Shown here piece by piece: positions 30,343 to 37,744 of a stretch of DNA of 45,613 bases. The notes beneath the pieces are model-generated. The model was not told the origin of the DNA, ran no database searches, and worked only from the letters and a program-made list of their open reading frames with translations. The DNA comes from CBEULR01 sp965544035 (GTDB lineage: Bacteria; Bacillota; Desulfotomaculia; Desulfotomaculales; Desulforudaceae): assembly GCA_965544035.1 (NCBI GenBank), contig CBEULR010000016.1, forward strand, positions 1 to 45,613, given 5' to 3'. The position numbers and the translations under genes were made by a program. Every line of letters starts with the position of its first letter. Position 1 is the stretch's first letter.

Positions 30343-32125
30343 TTTGTTCCCGCCGGCCCTGGTCTTTATTCTCGGAGCGTTCATCATCCCCTTCATCAAG
30401 GGCAAGGCCCGCTCCGTCTATATGCTCATCCTGCCGGTGGTGGCGTTTCTGGTGCTGCGGAGCATTCCGGACGGTACCTACGGGTTGTTGAGCTTTCTGA
30501 ACCATGATCTCTCGCTGCGGATCGACCCGTTGAGTCTGGTCTTCGGCTATGTCTTCATCCTGATCACCTTCATCGGGGTGATCTACGCCCTGCACGTTAA
30601 GGACGCCGGTGAGCTGACGGCCTGCTACGTGTATGCCGGCAGTGCGCTCGGTGCCGTCTTTGCCGGTGATCTCATCTCCCTCTTTGTCTTCTGGGAGATG
30701 CTCACCCTGTCCGCCACCTATATTATCTGGTCCCGCAGATCCAAGGCCTCGGCCGGTGCAGGGCTGCGGTACCTGATGGTGCACGTCTTCGGCGGCGTGA
30801 TGCTCCTGGCCGGGATTGTGTTGCACGTATTGGAAACCGGGTCCACCGAGTTCGTCCATATCGGATTGGGGTCGGCGGCATCCTGGCTGATCTTGCTGGG
30901 CTTCGGCATCAATGCGGCCATCCCGCCGCTGCACGCCTGGCTGGTCGATGCCTACCCGGAGGCCAGCATCACCGGCACCGTATTCTTGAGCGCGTTTACC
31001 ACCAAGACGGCAATCTACGTTCTGGCGCGCGGGTTCGCTGGAACCGAGCTTCTGGTCATATTGGGCGCGATCATGACCGTTTTCCCCATCTTCTACGCAG
31101 TGCTTGAGAACGACCTGCGGCGGGTGCTCAGCTATAGTCTGATTAACCAGGTCGGGTTTATGGTGGTCGGTATCGGTCTCGGATCGGCACTCGCTCTCAA
31201 CGGCGCCGTATCACACGCCTTTGCGGATGTCCTTTTTAAGGCCCTGCTGTTTATGGCGGTGGGCGCGGTGATGTACCGTACCGGTACGTGCAAGGCTAAC
31301 GAACTCGGCGGTTTGTATAAGACTATGCCCTTAACTCTGATCTTCTGCCTGGTCGGTGCGGCCTCGATTTCGGCCTTCCCGCTCTTCAGCGCGTTTGCCA
31401 CAAAGTCTATGATTATTTCAGCGGCCGGCTACGAGCAGATGACTGTAGTATTCCTGCTTTTGCTGTTCGCTTCCGCCGGTGTGTTCCACCACGCGGGTAT
31501 CAAAATTCCCTACTTCATCTTCTTTGCGCACGACTCAGGCAAACGCCCCCAGGAAGCACCGACGCATATGCTGGTCGCGATGGGCATTACCGCTTTCTTG
31601 TGCATTTTCATCGGCGTTTATCCGCAGGCCCTGTACAGCATTCTGCCCTACCCGGTGGAATACAACCCGTACACGGCTGATCACGTGGTCACCCAGCTCC
31701 TGCTGCTGTTCTGTGCTTCGGGCGCCTTTGCCACGCTGATGATCACGCGGTACTACCCGCCCGAACTGCACGCGATCAATCTGGATACCGACTGGTTCTA
31801 CCGCCGGGGAGTCCCAAGGCTGATCGGCTACATCAGCCCTGCGGTGGCCCGCTTCAGTGAGCAGCTTGGGTACGCTTTCCTGGTTGCCCTGCCGAAAGCG
31901 TTCCTGTGGTTCGGCAAGAACCCGGCCGCAGTACTGAAGATGGTTTTAGATACGGCCCTGATGCCGTTTAGAGACGAAAACACGCGGACGAAGATCCGAA
32001 AGAATATGGAAATTGCCAAGGCCGATATTGAAACCTACGCCTTGAGGCCGGTCTCGATCGGTTCGGCGATGGGCTTTGTAACCCTCTTCCTCGGTGTATA
32101 CCTGTTCTTCTACTATGTATTCTAA
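30335..32125 (+). CDS. Third MrpD/NuoL-like antiporter subunit with extended C-terminus
   Basis: The protein has 596 residues. The first 450 or so have the complex-I antiporter fold (GDLISLFVFWEMLTLSATYI; AAIPPLHAWLVDAYPEASIT; FTTKTAIYVLARGFAG; FATKSMIISAAG). The C-terminal 120 residues add an amphipathic, charged stretch (RDENTRTKIRKNMEIAKADI) and a last hydrophobic helix (VTLFLGVYLFFYYVF), reminiscent of the lateral-helix extension of NuoL, though that comparison is inference. It is the last gene before a strong terminator. Confidence 0.88.
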   Translation: MTSLFPPALVFILGAFIIPFIKGKARSVYMLILPVVAFLVLRSIPDGTYGLLSFLNHDLSLRIDPLSLVFGYVFILITFIGVIYALHVKDAGELTACYVYAGSALGAVFAGDLISLFVFWEMLTLSATYIIWSRRSKASAGAGLRYLMVHVFGGVMLLAGIVLHVLETGSTEFVHIGLGSAASWLILLGFGINAAIPPLHAWLVDAYPEASITGTVFLSAFTTKTAIYVLARGFAGTELLVILGAIMTVFPIFYAVLENDLRRVLSYSLINQVGFMVVGIGLGSALALNGAVSHAFADVLFKALLFMAVGAVMYRTGTCKANELGGLYKTMPLTLIFCLVGAASISAFPLFSAFATKSMIISAAGYEQMTVVFLLLLFASAGVFHHAGIKIPYFIFFAHDSGKRPQEAPTHMLVAMGITAFLCIFIGVYPQALYSILPYPVEYNPYTADHVVTQLLLLFCASGAFATLMITRYYPPELHAINLDTDWFYRRGVPRLIGYISPAVARFSEQLGYAFLVALPKAFLWFGKNPAAVLKMVLDTALMPFRDENTRTKIRKNMEIAKADIETYALRPVSIGSAMGFVTLFLGVYLFFYYVF

Positions 32126-32213
32126 CGAATAGGGGTCAAAGCCCTAAGATTTCTTGAGTTCTTCAGAAACCGACAAGATTCTTGGCAGAGGTTCCAATCA
32201 TAGTAGGCATAAT

Positions 32214-32242
32214 AAAAGAGCGGTCACTCGACCGCTCTTTTC
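32214..32242. terminator. Strong bidirectional terminator after the Mrp operon
   Basis: A perfect 12-bp stem AAAAGAGCGGTC / GACCGCTCTTTT (32214-32225, 32230-32241) with an ACTC loop. It can end the Mrp operon on the plus strand and the small zinc-ribbon gene on the minus strand. Confidence 0.93.
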
Positions 32243-32251
32243 CTCTTTATC

Positions 32252-32315
32252 CCACTTCTCACTTTCCACTTCTCACCTCTCATCTCACCTCTAACCTCTC
32301 ACCTCTCACATCTCA
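32252..32315. repeat. CT-rich degenerate tandem repeat
   Basis: About seven imperfect copies of an 8-10 base CACCTCTCA / CACTTCTCA unit. It lies between the terminator and, overlapping slightly, the 3' end of the minus-strand gene at 32306. On the minus strand it is a TGAGAGGTG-type purine-rich tract. Confidence 0.8.
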
Positions 32316-32671
32316 ACACACACCCCGCGCTCACGGAGTTCGGCCAGCTTGCGGTCCGAACACGTCGCACAGCGAAATTCAGGGTGCATATCCCGCGTTT
32401 TATCGTAGTTCCTGGTCCGTACCAGCCGGAACCCTCTCGCCACCTGACCGCAGTCGGCACACCGGACCTGCTCCTTGATCTCCCACTGCGGCGCCAGAAT
32501 CGGTGAAGTGAAGATGAACCGGTCGACCCAGAAGAAGATCAGTCCGCCGATCAGGTTTGCCACCACCGTGGCGAAAGTAACATTGAAGTCGCTCAACCAC
32601 AGGAGCACAACGGCTAACACCGGTGTCGACAGCTGCCAGCGCAGCAGGTACAGAACGTATCTTTTCAGCAC
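32306..32671 (-). CDS. Small membrane protein with C-terminal zinc ribbon, unknown function
   Basis: The protein has 121 residues. Two membrane helices come first (LSTPVLAVVLLWLSDF; FATVVANLIGGLIFFWVDRF) and resemble half of a GtrA-type membrane protein. They are followed by a cytoplasmic domain with two CxxC pairs (VRCADCGQ and FRCATCSD), a probable zinc ribbon. I do not recognise a named family. The frame opens at GTG 32680, but GGAGGT at 32684-32679 favours GTG 32671, 7 nt downstream. Confidence 0.78.
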   Translation of the reverse strand: MLKRYVLYLLRWQLSTPVLAVVLLWLSDFNVTFATVVANLIGGLIFFWVDRFIFTSPILAPQWEIKEQVRCADCGQVARGFRLVRTRNYDKTRDMHPEFRCATCSDRKLAELRERGVCVEM

Positions 32672-32708
32672 GCTCAACACCTCCCCCTTCCCGCCCCAGC
32701 AGGGCTTG

Positions 32709-32805
32709 ATACTCTACACTTCCACTATGGAAAACATATAGAGTATAGCATAAACGGGTAGGCAATGCATCCCCCTTTTTGGCGGGTTGCCGGATGCATA
32801 CCCGT
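32709..32805. promoter_or_regulatory. Two nested inverted-repeat structures between minus-strand genes
   Basis: First: ATACTCTA (32709-32716) with TAGAGTAT (32739-32746), enclosing TTCCA-CTA-TGGAA. Second: ACGGGTA (32754-32760) with TACCCGT (32799-32805), enclosing TGCATCC (32766-32772) with GGATGCA (32792-32798). In addition GGCAA (32761-32765) can pair with TTGCC (32787-32791), a pseudoknot-like arrangement. They lie 3' of the MBL gene and 5' of the zinc-ribbon gene, so they may be a terminator plus a leader structure. Confidence 0.5.
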
Positions 32806-32817
32806 GTGGGCGGGACA

Positions 32818-33714
32818 TTACCCGACGCTCACCCAGAGCAACCGGTCTTCTTCAAACATTAGATCGAGCCGTCCCTCGTTGTGCAGCGCAGAAAGGTAGG
32901 CTGAAATCGTCGAAAACACCAGCACATACTGCTCAGGATTCAACTGGATTCCATATTCCCGAACCACCCGACTCATTACTTCCTCCCGGGTGAGGCCTTC
33001 CCTGCATTCCCGAATAATCAGTGCCTCCGTATCTTCGATGGCTTCCAGATTTCGCTCGATCGTCTCACCGGGATCGGTCGTGAGCACCCCGTGGCTGGGA
33101 AGGTAACAGGTGTACCCCGACCGCCACAGCCGGCGCAGCGTGTCCTTCGTTCCGGCGATGTCGGCATTGTACACCAGCCGGTATTTGTCGATCGTCTTTT
33201 CCGCGGCATAGGCATCAGCCGTAAAGATGACGTCGTCGGGGGTCACCACCCCGATCTGCCCGGGAGCATGCCCCTTCAGATCGATTACCTCCAGCGGCAC
33301 CCCGGCTATATTGACAGGTCCCGGAACCAACACGTGATCAACCGGGCATGGCTCCCCCATAAGGAATTTTCCCGTTATTTCCTTGATCGGCGCGGCCGAA
33401 AACAGGTAAAATGGGGCAAGAGAGGGATTTTCAATAATTGCCCGGTCCAAGGGGGTGGCGTAGACCTGAACCCGGGCACGCTTCTTGATGATGCGGTTGC
33501 CGCCGATATGGTCGGCGTGGGCATGCGTATTGATGATCGCACAGGGCACCAAACCCTCGTTGCTCAGTGCACGCAGGATTTGACGTCCGCTGGTTTCGTC
33601 GAGGCCGGTGTCGACCAGGATGCATTCCTTATCCTCGGTCACATACAATCCGATATTGACCGGTCCCTTCAGATAGTAGGTGTGCCCCGTGATGTGCTCT
33701 AGCTCAACCGCCAC
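32818..33714 (-). CDS. MBL-fold metallo-hydrolase
   Basis: The protein has 298 residues. The metallo-beta-lactamase core is clear: VDTGLDE, the di-metal motif NTHAHADHIGGN (HxHxDH), VIDLKGHAPGQIGVV, TADAY and CYLPSHG. A C-terminal winged-helix-like region (about residues 230-298: GLTREEVMSRVVREYGI, FSTISAYLSALHNEGRLDLM) is often found on this subgroup. The substrate is unknown; glyoxalase II-like or lactonase-like activities are possible. The start is GTG 33714, 6 nt after AGGAGGT; the frame extends to 33744. It is divergent from the class V FBPase gene. Confidence 0.9.
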   Translation of the reverse strand: MAVELEHITGHTYYLKGPVNIGLYVTEDKECILVDTGLDETSGRQILRALSNEGLVPCAIINTHAHADHIGGNRIIKKRARVQVYATPLDRAIIENPSLAPFYLFSAAPIKEITGKFLMGEPCPVDHVLVPGPVNIAGVPLEVIDLKGHAPGQIGVVTPDDVIFTADAYAAEKTIDKYRLVYNADIAGTKDTLRRLWRSGYTCYLPSHGVLTTDPGETIERNLEAIEDTEALIIRECREGLTREEVMSRVVREYGIQLNPEQYVLVFSTISAYLSALHNEGRLDLMFEEDRLLWVSVG

Positions 33715-33872
33715 GATTTGACCTCCTGTTAACAAATCGCCCAAAATAAGCCAAAAACGTGCATAATTCAGCGAAAATTGACCCTAAATAGTGCAAAAAC
33801 CAGGTGTGATTATAGAGGATATCCCGACGTAACATAGAAATAGTATAACACTAATTAACGGGGGAGGAGAAC

Positions 33873-34982
33873 ATGAGCAAAAAAATAACACTGTCGGTGA
33901 TCAAAGCCGATGTAGGTGGATTCATAGGCCATTCCGGAGTTCACCCTGAACTCCTGGACCGTGCGCGGGGCCTGCTGGCAGGCAGCCCCCTGCTCATTGA
34001 CTTCAGGGCCACCAGCGTTGGCGACGACATCAACCTGATTCTCACCCACGACCGCGGTCGGAATAACGGTGAAATACACCAGCTTGCCTGGGATACCTTC
34101 ACCGCCTGCACCGAGGTTGCCAAGAAGTTGAAGCTTTACGGGGCCGGCCAGGATCTCCTGGGAGACGCCTTTTCCGGCAACATTAAGGGCCTGGGCCCCG
34201 GCGTGGCCGAGATCGAGGTAGAAGAGCGCAAGAGCGAACCCGTGATTGTCTTTATGGCGGACAAGACCGAACCCGGTGCCTGGAACTACCCGCTCTACAA
34301 GATGTTCGCCGATCCCTTCAATACGGCCGGACTGGTCATCGACCCCAGCATGCACGGCGGCTTCAAGTTCGAGGTCCGTGATTTGGTCGAGAACAAGAAG
34401 ATCATTTTCTCAATGCCCGAAGATCTCTACGACATGCTCATCTTTATCGGTGCCCCCGGTCGCTACGCCATCAAACGCGTTTTCCACAACAACGGCCAGA
34501 TTGCGGCTTCGTCCAGCACGCAGCGCCTGAACCTGATGGCCGGACGCTACGTCGGTAAGGACGACCCGGTGTGCATCGTGCGCTGCCAGAGCGGTTTCCC
34601 GGCCGTCGGGGAAGCGCTTGAACCCTTTGCCTTCCCGCACCTGGTATCCGGATGGATGCGCGGTTCGCACCACGGTCCCCTGATGCCGGTCGCACAGCGC
34701 GATTCCAAACCCACCCGCTTCGACGGTCCGCCGCGGGTATGTGCGCTGGGCTTCCAGCTGGCTGAAGGAAAGCTCATCGGCCCGCAGGATCTGTTCGACG
34801 ATCCGGCCTTCGACAACGCGCGCCGCATGGCGCTCGATGTGGCCGATTACCTGCGGCGGCTGGGTCCTTTTGAACCGCACCGCCTGGCGCTCGACGAGAT
34901 GGAATACACCACCATGCCGATGGTGATGGAAAAGCTGAAAGACCGCTTCATCGACATGCGCTACCACAAAAAGAAAAAATAA
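33873..34982 (+). CDS. fbp: Class V fructose-1,6-bisphosphate aldolase/phosphatase (archaeal type)
   Basis: The protein has 369 residues, the usual length. It begins KITLSVIKADVGGFIGHSG and contains the metal-binding stretches ISLIDF-like PLLIDFRATSVGDDINLILTH and GLGPGVAEIEVEER, plus VSGWMRGSHHGPLMPVA. The family (FBPA/P) both condenses triose phosphates and removes the 1-phosphate, giving unidirectional gluconeogenesis. It is typical of archaea and deep-branching or thermophilic bacteria, including Desulfotomaculum-like Firmicutes. The start is ATG 33873 after GGGGGAGGAG. TTGACC at 33778 has no well-spaced -10, so its promoter is not identified. It ends convergent with the sulfite-reductase-like gene. 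Confidence 0.94.
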   Translation: MSKKITLSVIKADVGGFIGHSGVHPELLDRARGLLAGSPLLIDFRATSVGDDINLILTHDRGRNNGEIHQLAWDTFTACTEVAKKLKLYGAGQDLLGDAFSGNIKGLGPGVAEIEVEERKSEPVIVFMADKTEPGAWNYPLYKMFADPFNTAGLVIDPSMHGGFKFEVRDLVENKKIIFSMPEDLYDMLIFIGAPGRYAIKRVFHNNGQIAASSSTQRLNLMAGRYVGKDDPVCIVRCQSGFPAVGEALEPFAFPHLVSGWMRGSHHGPLMPVAQRDSKPTRFDGPPRVCALGFQLAEGKLIGPQDLFDDPAFDNARRMALDVADYLRRLGPFEPHRLALDEMEYTTMPMVMEKLKDRFIDMRYHKKKK

Positions 34983-34999
34983 ATCGCCCGGTTATGCGT

Positions 35000-35023
35000 A
35001 AGGAGGGGGACTTCCCCCTCCTT
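35000..35023. terminator. Hairpin between convergent genes
   Basis: A perfect 10-bp stem AAGGAGGGGG / CCCCCTCCTT (35000-35009, 35014-35023) with an ACTT loop. There is no strong T tract beyond the arm itself. It lies 18 nt after fbp and 16 nt after the minus-strand gene end. Confidence 0.72.
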
Positions 35024-35038
35024 CGTCATGAACGGACA

Positions 35039-35704
35039 TTATGCCCGGACCAGTTTTTCGAATTCCTCAAACCCGACCCGCTGAATCGTGGTGCCCAGCC
35101 TTTCCCCCCGGGTGCCGAGCTTCTTGTAGGCTTCCAGCGTCTTACCCAGCAAACTAATGACCTCTTCCGAAGACACATTCTCGGCAAGCTTGTCCGCCAG
35201 GCGAGGCCGCAGTCCGCCCTGCCCGCCGACAACCACCGTCCAGCCCGACCGCTTTCCGAACGCGCCGAAATCCCGCAGCCAGGCTTCGCAGCAGTTCATC
35301 GGGCAGCCCGAGATCCCGATCTTGAACTTGGAGGTAAATTCCCCGTAGCCCACCAGCTTCTCGTCCAACTCGGTACCCAGTCCCAGAGCGTCCTGCTGGC
35401 CGTAGCGGCAGAATAGCGTCCCCGGGCAGGCATTCACGTAATGGATGCACGGACCGACGGCCGGAGCCGGTTCCCTGCCCAGCGCTTCCCAGACGGGCTC
35501 CACGTCTTCCGCTTTCAGGCCGACCATCGCGATCCGCTGGGCACCGGTGATCTTGATCACCGGGATCTGAAACTTTTCAGCCACGTCCGCAAGCCGCCGA
35601 AGGGTTTCGACATCAAGCAGGCCACAGGGTGCCAGACGCGGCACGATGGCGTAGGTCTCTTTGTCGCGCTGCAGAATTGCCCCTCTTGGTGCATTATCAG
35701 CCAT
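35039..35704 (-). CDS. Small sulfite/nitrite reductase-like 4Fe-4S siroheme protein
   Basis: The protein has 221 residues. An N-terminal ferredoxin-like half-domain (RLAPCGLLDVETLRRLADVA, IKITGAQRIAMVG) precedes the cofactor region with CPGTLFC (CX5C) and GCPMNCC (CX3C), the siroheme/[4Fe-4S] ligand pattern of sulfite and nitrite reductases. It is less than half the size of dissimilatory subunits and lacks the second half-domain. It therefore belongs with small assimilatory-type sulfite reductase-like proteins known from anaerobes. Its electron donor is not apparent from neighbours. The start is ATG 35704. A palindromic operator-like site lies just upstream (35720-35740). Confidence 0.88.
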   Translation of the reverse strand: MADNAPRGAILQRDKETYAIVPRLAPCGLLDVETLRRLADVAEKFQIPVIKITGAQRIAMVGLKAEDVEPVWEALGREPAPAVGPCIHYVNACPGTLFCRYGQQDALGLGTELDEKLVGYGEFTSKFKIGISGCPMNCCEAWLRDFGAFGKRSGWTVVVGGQGGLRPRLADKLAENVSSEEVISLLGKTLEAYKKLGTRGERLGTTIQRVGFEEFEKLVRA

Positions 35705-35719
35705 GATATAACCCCCTTC

Positions 35720-35740
35720 ACGTGTATTCTATCTACACGT
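35720..35740 (-). promoter_or_regulatory. Operator-like inverted repeat upstream of the sulfite-reductase-like gene
   Basis: ACGTGTA-N7-TACACGT, a perfect 7-bp dyad centred about 26 nt upstream of the start codon. The 14-nt centre-to-centre spacing would suit a dimeric regulator on one helix face. The regulator is unknown. Confidence 0.5.
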
Positions 35741-35755
35741 AATGCTTCCTATCCG

Positions 35756-35787
35756 AGGTGATAGGAGGGATGGCTCTCCTGTCACCT
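35756..35787 (+). repeat. REP-like palindromic element, copy A
   Basis: A 32-base element beginning AGGTGATAGGAGGGA and ending TCCTGTCACCT. It matches the reverse complement of copy B at 27 of 32 positions. Terminal arms AGGTGA / TCACCT are complementary. It resembles the widespread clostridial GACGGTTCT...TGTCACC family. Confidence 0.8.
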
Positions 35788-35807
35788 CTGGTGATCTCTA
35801 TGCAAAA

Positions 35808-35839
35808 AGGTGACACAAGAACCGTCCCTCCTGTCACCT
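35808..35839 (-). repeat. REP-like palindromic element, copy B, overlapping the rnhA stop
   Basis: The same 32-base element in opposite orientation, 20 bases from copy A, making a head-to-head inverted pair. The rnhA stop codon (35834-35836) and last two sense codons lie inside it. No RAYT transposase gene is in the window. Confidence 0.8.
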
Positions 35840-36268
35840 TTGGACGGCCTGACGCGCCAGGGCATCCGCGCGGTTGTTCAGCTCGTCGTCAGCGTGCCCT
35901 TTGGTCTTGACAAAGCGGACCCGGTGTTTGGCCGCCAGCGCGACCAGCTGTTCCCAGAGATCCCTGTTCAAGACCGGTTCCTTCTTCGCATTCACCCACC
36001 CGTTTCGCTGCCACCGCTCGTACCAACGGTCCCGGAAGCAGTTGACGAGATAGGCCGAATCGCTTACCAGGGTGACCCGTTCAGGACTGCCCTCCAGCGT
36101 CTTGAGCGCCTCCACGGCCGCCTTCAGTTCCATCCTCTGATTTGTGGTCTTATCCTCAGATCCGAAAATCTCCCGACGCTTGTCCCCTTCAACGATGACC
36201 GCCCCCCAGCCGCCAGGCCCCGGGTTGCCGGAGCACGCTCCATCGGTATAAATCACAACCTCACTCAC
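35834..36268 (-). CDS. rnhA: Ribonuclease HI
   Basis: The protein has 144 residues. The four catalytic acidic residues are in place: Asp in YTDGACSGNPGPGGW, Glu in QRMELKAAVEAL, Asp in VSDSAYLVNCF and Asp in NNRADALAR. The His of VKTKGHADDE is also present. It removes RNA from RNA-DNA hybrids. It overlaps the FlhB-like gene by 8 nt and so is translationally coupled to it. Its last codons lie in a REP-like element. Confidence 0.96.
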   Translation of the reverse strand: MSEVVIYTDGACSGNPGPGGWGAVIVEGDKRREIFGSEDKTTNQRMELKAAVEALKTLEGSPERVTLVSDSAYLVNCFRDRWYERWQRNGWVNAKKEPVLNRDLWEQLVALAAKHRVRFVKTKGHADDELNNRADALARQAVQR

Positions 36269-36593
36269 CCGCTGTACTCATCTCCTCCGCGCGATTCTTC
36301 AACGTTCCGCCTTCAAGGTGATATACCCAGGCGATAACCTGTGCCACCACATCGTAAAGCGCCGGCGGTATCTCCCGGTCCACCCCGAGGCCGGTCAGAG
36401 TCCAGGCCAATTCCTCATTCTTGTATACGGGTACGCCGGTTTCCCGTGCTCGTAACTCAATCTGTTCGGCCAGCCGGCCCCGCCCGGCCGCCACCACCCG
36501 CGGGGCTCCGTCCCGCCCGTGGTCGTAGGACAGCGCCGCAGCCGCCTTTGGTCCCCGGCGTTCCTCCTTTTGCTTGTGTTCCGTCCCGGTCAT
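36261..36593 (-). CDS. FlhB C-terminal-domain paralogue (YlqH-like)
   Basis: The protein has 110 residues. It resembles only the cytoplasmic tail of the flagellar type III export switch protein FlhB: AAALSYDHGRDGAPRVVAAG, then ELRARETGVPVYKNEELAWT and EIPPALYDVVAQVIAWVYHL. The self-cleaving NPTH motif of true FlhB is absent and no membrane helices are present. Bacillus ylqH and other FlhB-like tails are comparable; they can substitute for part of FlhB function. It follows the FliK-like gene and overlaps rnhA, recalling the Bacillus rnhB-ylqG-ylqH neighbourhood. Confidence 0.85.
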   Translation of the reverse strand: MTGTEHKQKEERRGPKAAAALSYDHGRDGAPRVVAAGRGRLAEQIELRARETGVPVYKNEELAWTLTGLGVDREIPPALYDVVAQVIAWVYHLEGGTLKNRAEEMSTAGE

Positions 36594-36615
36594 CAGCCGC
36601 CACTCCTTATCTCAA

Positions 36616-37575
36616 TCAAACCCGGGCGTCAAGCGGTACATAAGTGTTCTCCCCACGATCAGCGCCAAGCAGTTCGATCGGTGAACCATAAACCCCCGTC
36701 TCTACTCGCAAACCCCAAACCGTAAAGCCGATGGCACGCAGACGGCGTTCCAGATCGGTTAGGCCGGCCTCAAACAGACGGGCCGCCCCGCTGTCAGGCG
36801 CGATTATTCTGCCCGTCAGTCTGCCGTCAGCCGCCTCCAGCACCACCCAGAAAGCGCCAAAAGCTGCCGTTTCAAGGCTTAGGACCAACCTTGCACGGTC
36901 GGCCGTAATCTCCGCTCCATCCGCGTACGGGACCGCCAGAAACAGGCGCCCCTGCAGGCGTTCACCTCCGTTGATCGAGAACGCATACAGCTGTCCCAGT
37001 TCAGGATGAAGCGTCGGACTGCGGTTGAGGAGTTCCTGCCCCTGAAGATCAGCGTCCGGCCGCCCAAGGAGATAGGCCAAAACCCTGTCGATCACCGAAG
37101 CCCGGTCGGGCAGATCCAGAGTCATCAGCCACACCCGGGAGGCCAAATACGCCTGGCGCTCCTCGGCCGGCAGCCCGGCCGCCTCACGCAGCAGCTTCTG
37201 CACGGTATCGCGGTTCACCGGAAGATTCCACCGCATCAGCTCCCGCAGCACAAAACCGGCATCACCGTCACGATCTCTCAGGCCCAAGGCTCGGGCCAGG
37301 TCGGACAACGGCACTCCCCGACTCTCTGCGGGCGCGGGGGAAACATGGCGGACACGGATCTGCTCCCGCCCAATCTGTTCAATGATCGCCCAGAAGTTTT
37401 CACCCGGGCACGACGGGAGATTTCCCGCCGCCCGGTAGAGACTGCCCTGCAGATTGACAATCCCTCCGCCGGCGCCCAACTCCACCAGTTGCAGTCGTAC
37501 CACCTGTCCCGGAACCATCCTGGTGAGAAGCTGCAGCCCGTCCATCACCACCGGCTGAATCGGCCCGATTCCCAT
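36616..37575 (-). CDS. FliK-like / YlqG-like protein
   Basis: The protein has 319 residues and is soluble. The C-terminal half (about residues 205-300) has the flagellar hook-length control pattern: LQGRLFLAVPYADG, FGAFWVVLEAADGRLTGRII, then LTDLERRLRAIGFTVWGLRV. The N-terminal half is less conserved (MDGLQLLTRMVPGQVVRLQL). It is placed directly before the FlhB-tail paralogue, and FliK and FlhB tails interact during export switching, so the pair may be a functional unit distant from the main flagellar genes. Function is inferred. The start is ATG 37575 after AGGTG. Confidence 0.7.
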   Translation of the reverse strand: MGIGPIQPVVMDGLQLLTRMVPGQVVRLQLVELGAGGGIVNLQGSLYRAAGNLPSCPGENFWAIIEQIGREQIRVRHVSPAPAESRGVPLSDLARALGLRDRDGDAGFVLRELMRWNLPVNRDTVQKLLREAAGLPAEERQAYLASRVWLMTLDLPDRASVIDRVLAYLLGRPDADLQGQELLNRSPTLHPELGQLYAFSINGGERLQGRLFLAVPYADGAEITADRARLVLSLETAAFGAFWVVLEAADGRLTGRIIAPDSGAARLFEAGLTDLERRLRAIGFTVWGLRVETGVYGSPIELLGADRGENTYVPLDARV

Positions 37576-37744
37576 CCCGCATCACACCTGGAATATACTG
37601 CTTCCATTATAAGATAAAAGGGAATCCGGTGACAAACGCCCACACTGCGAAAGATTTTCTTAAGAACTGACCGATACCGCCCCCAAATCATGGTATGATA
37701 AACTTGAGCGCTAATCCTGGAAAACCTTCGAGGGAGGATATAAC

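Noticed and set aside
33778..33816. TTGACC as -35 of the class V FBPase promoter
   Set aside because: The nearest TATAGA-like hexamer is about 27 bases away, too far for sigma-A.
34990..35001. GGTTATGCGTAA recurring at the right edge (45601-45612) as an att-like site
   Set aside because: Only 11-12 bases long, no integrase or tRNA context; most likely chance or a minor intergenic repeat.
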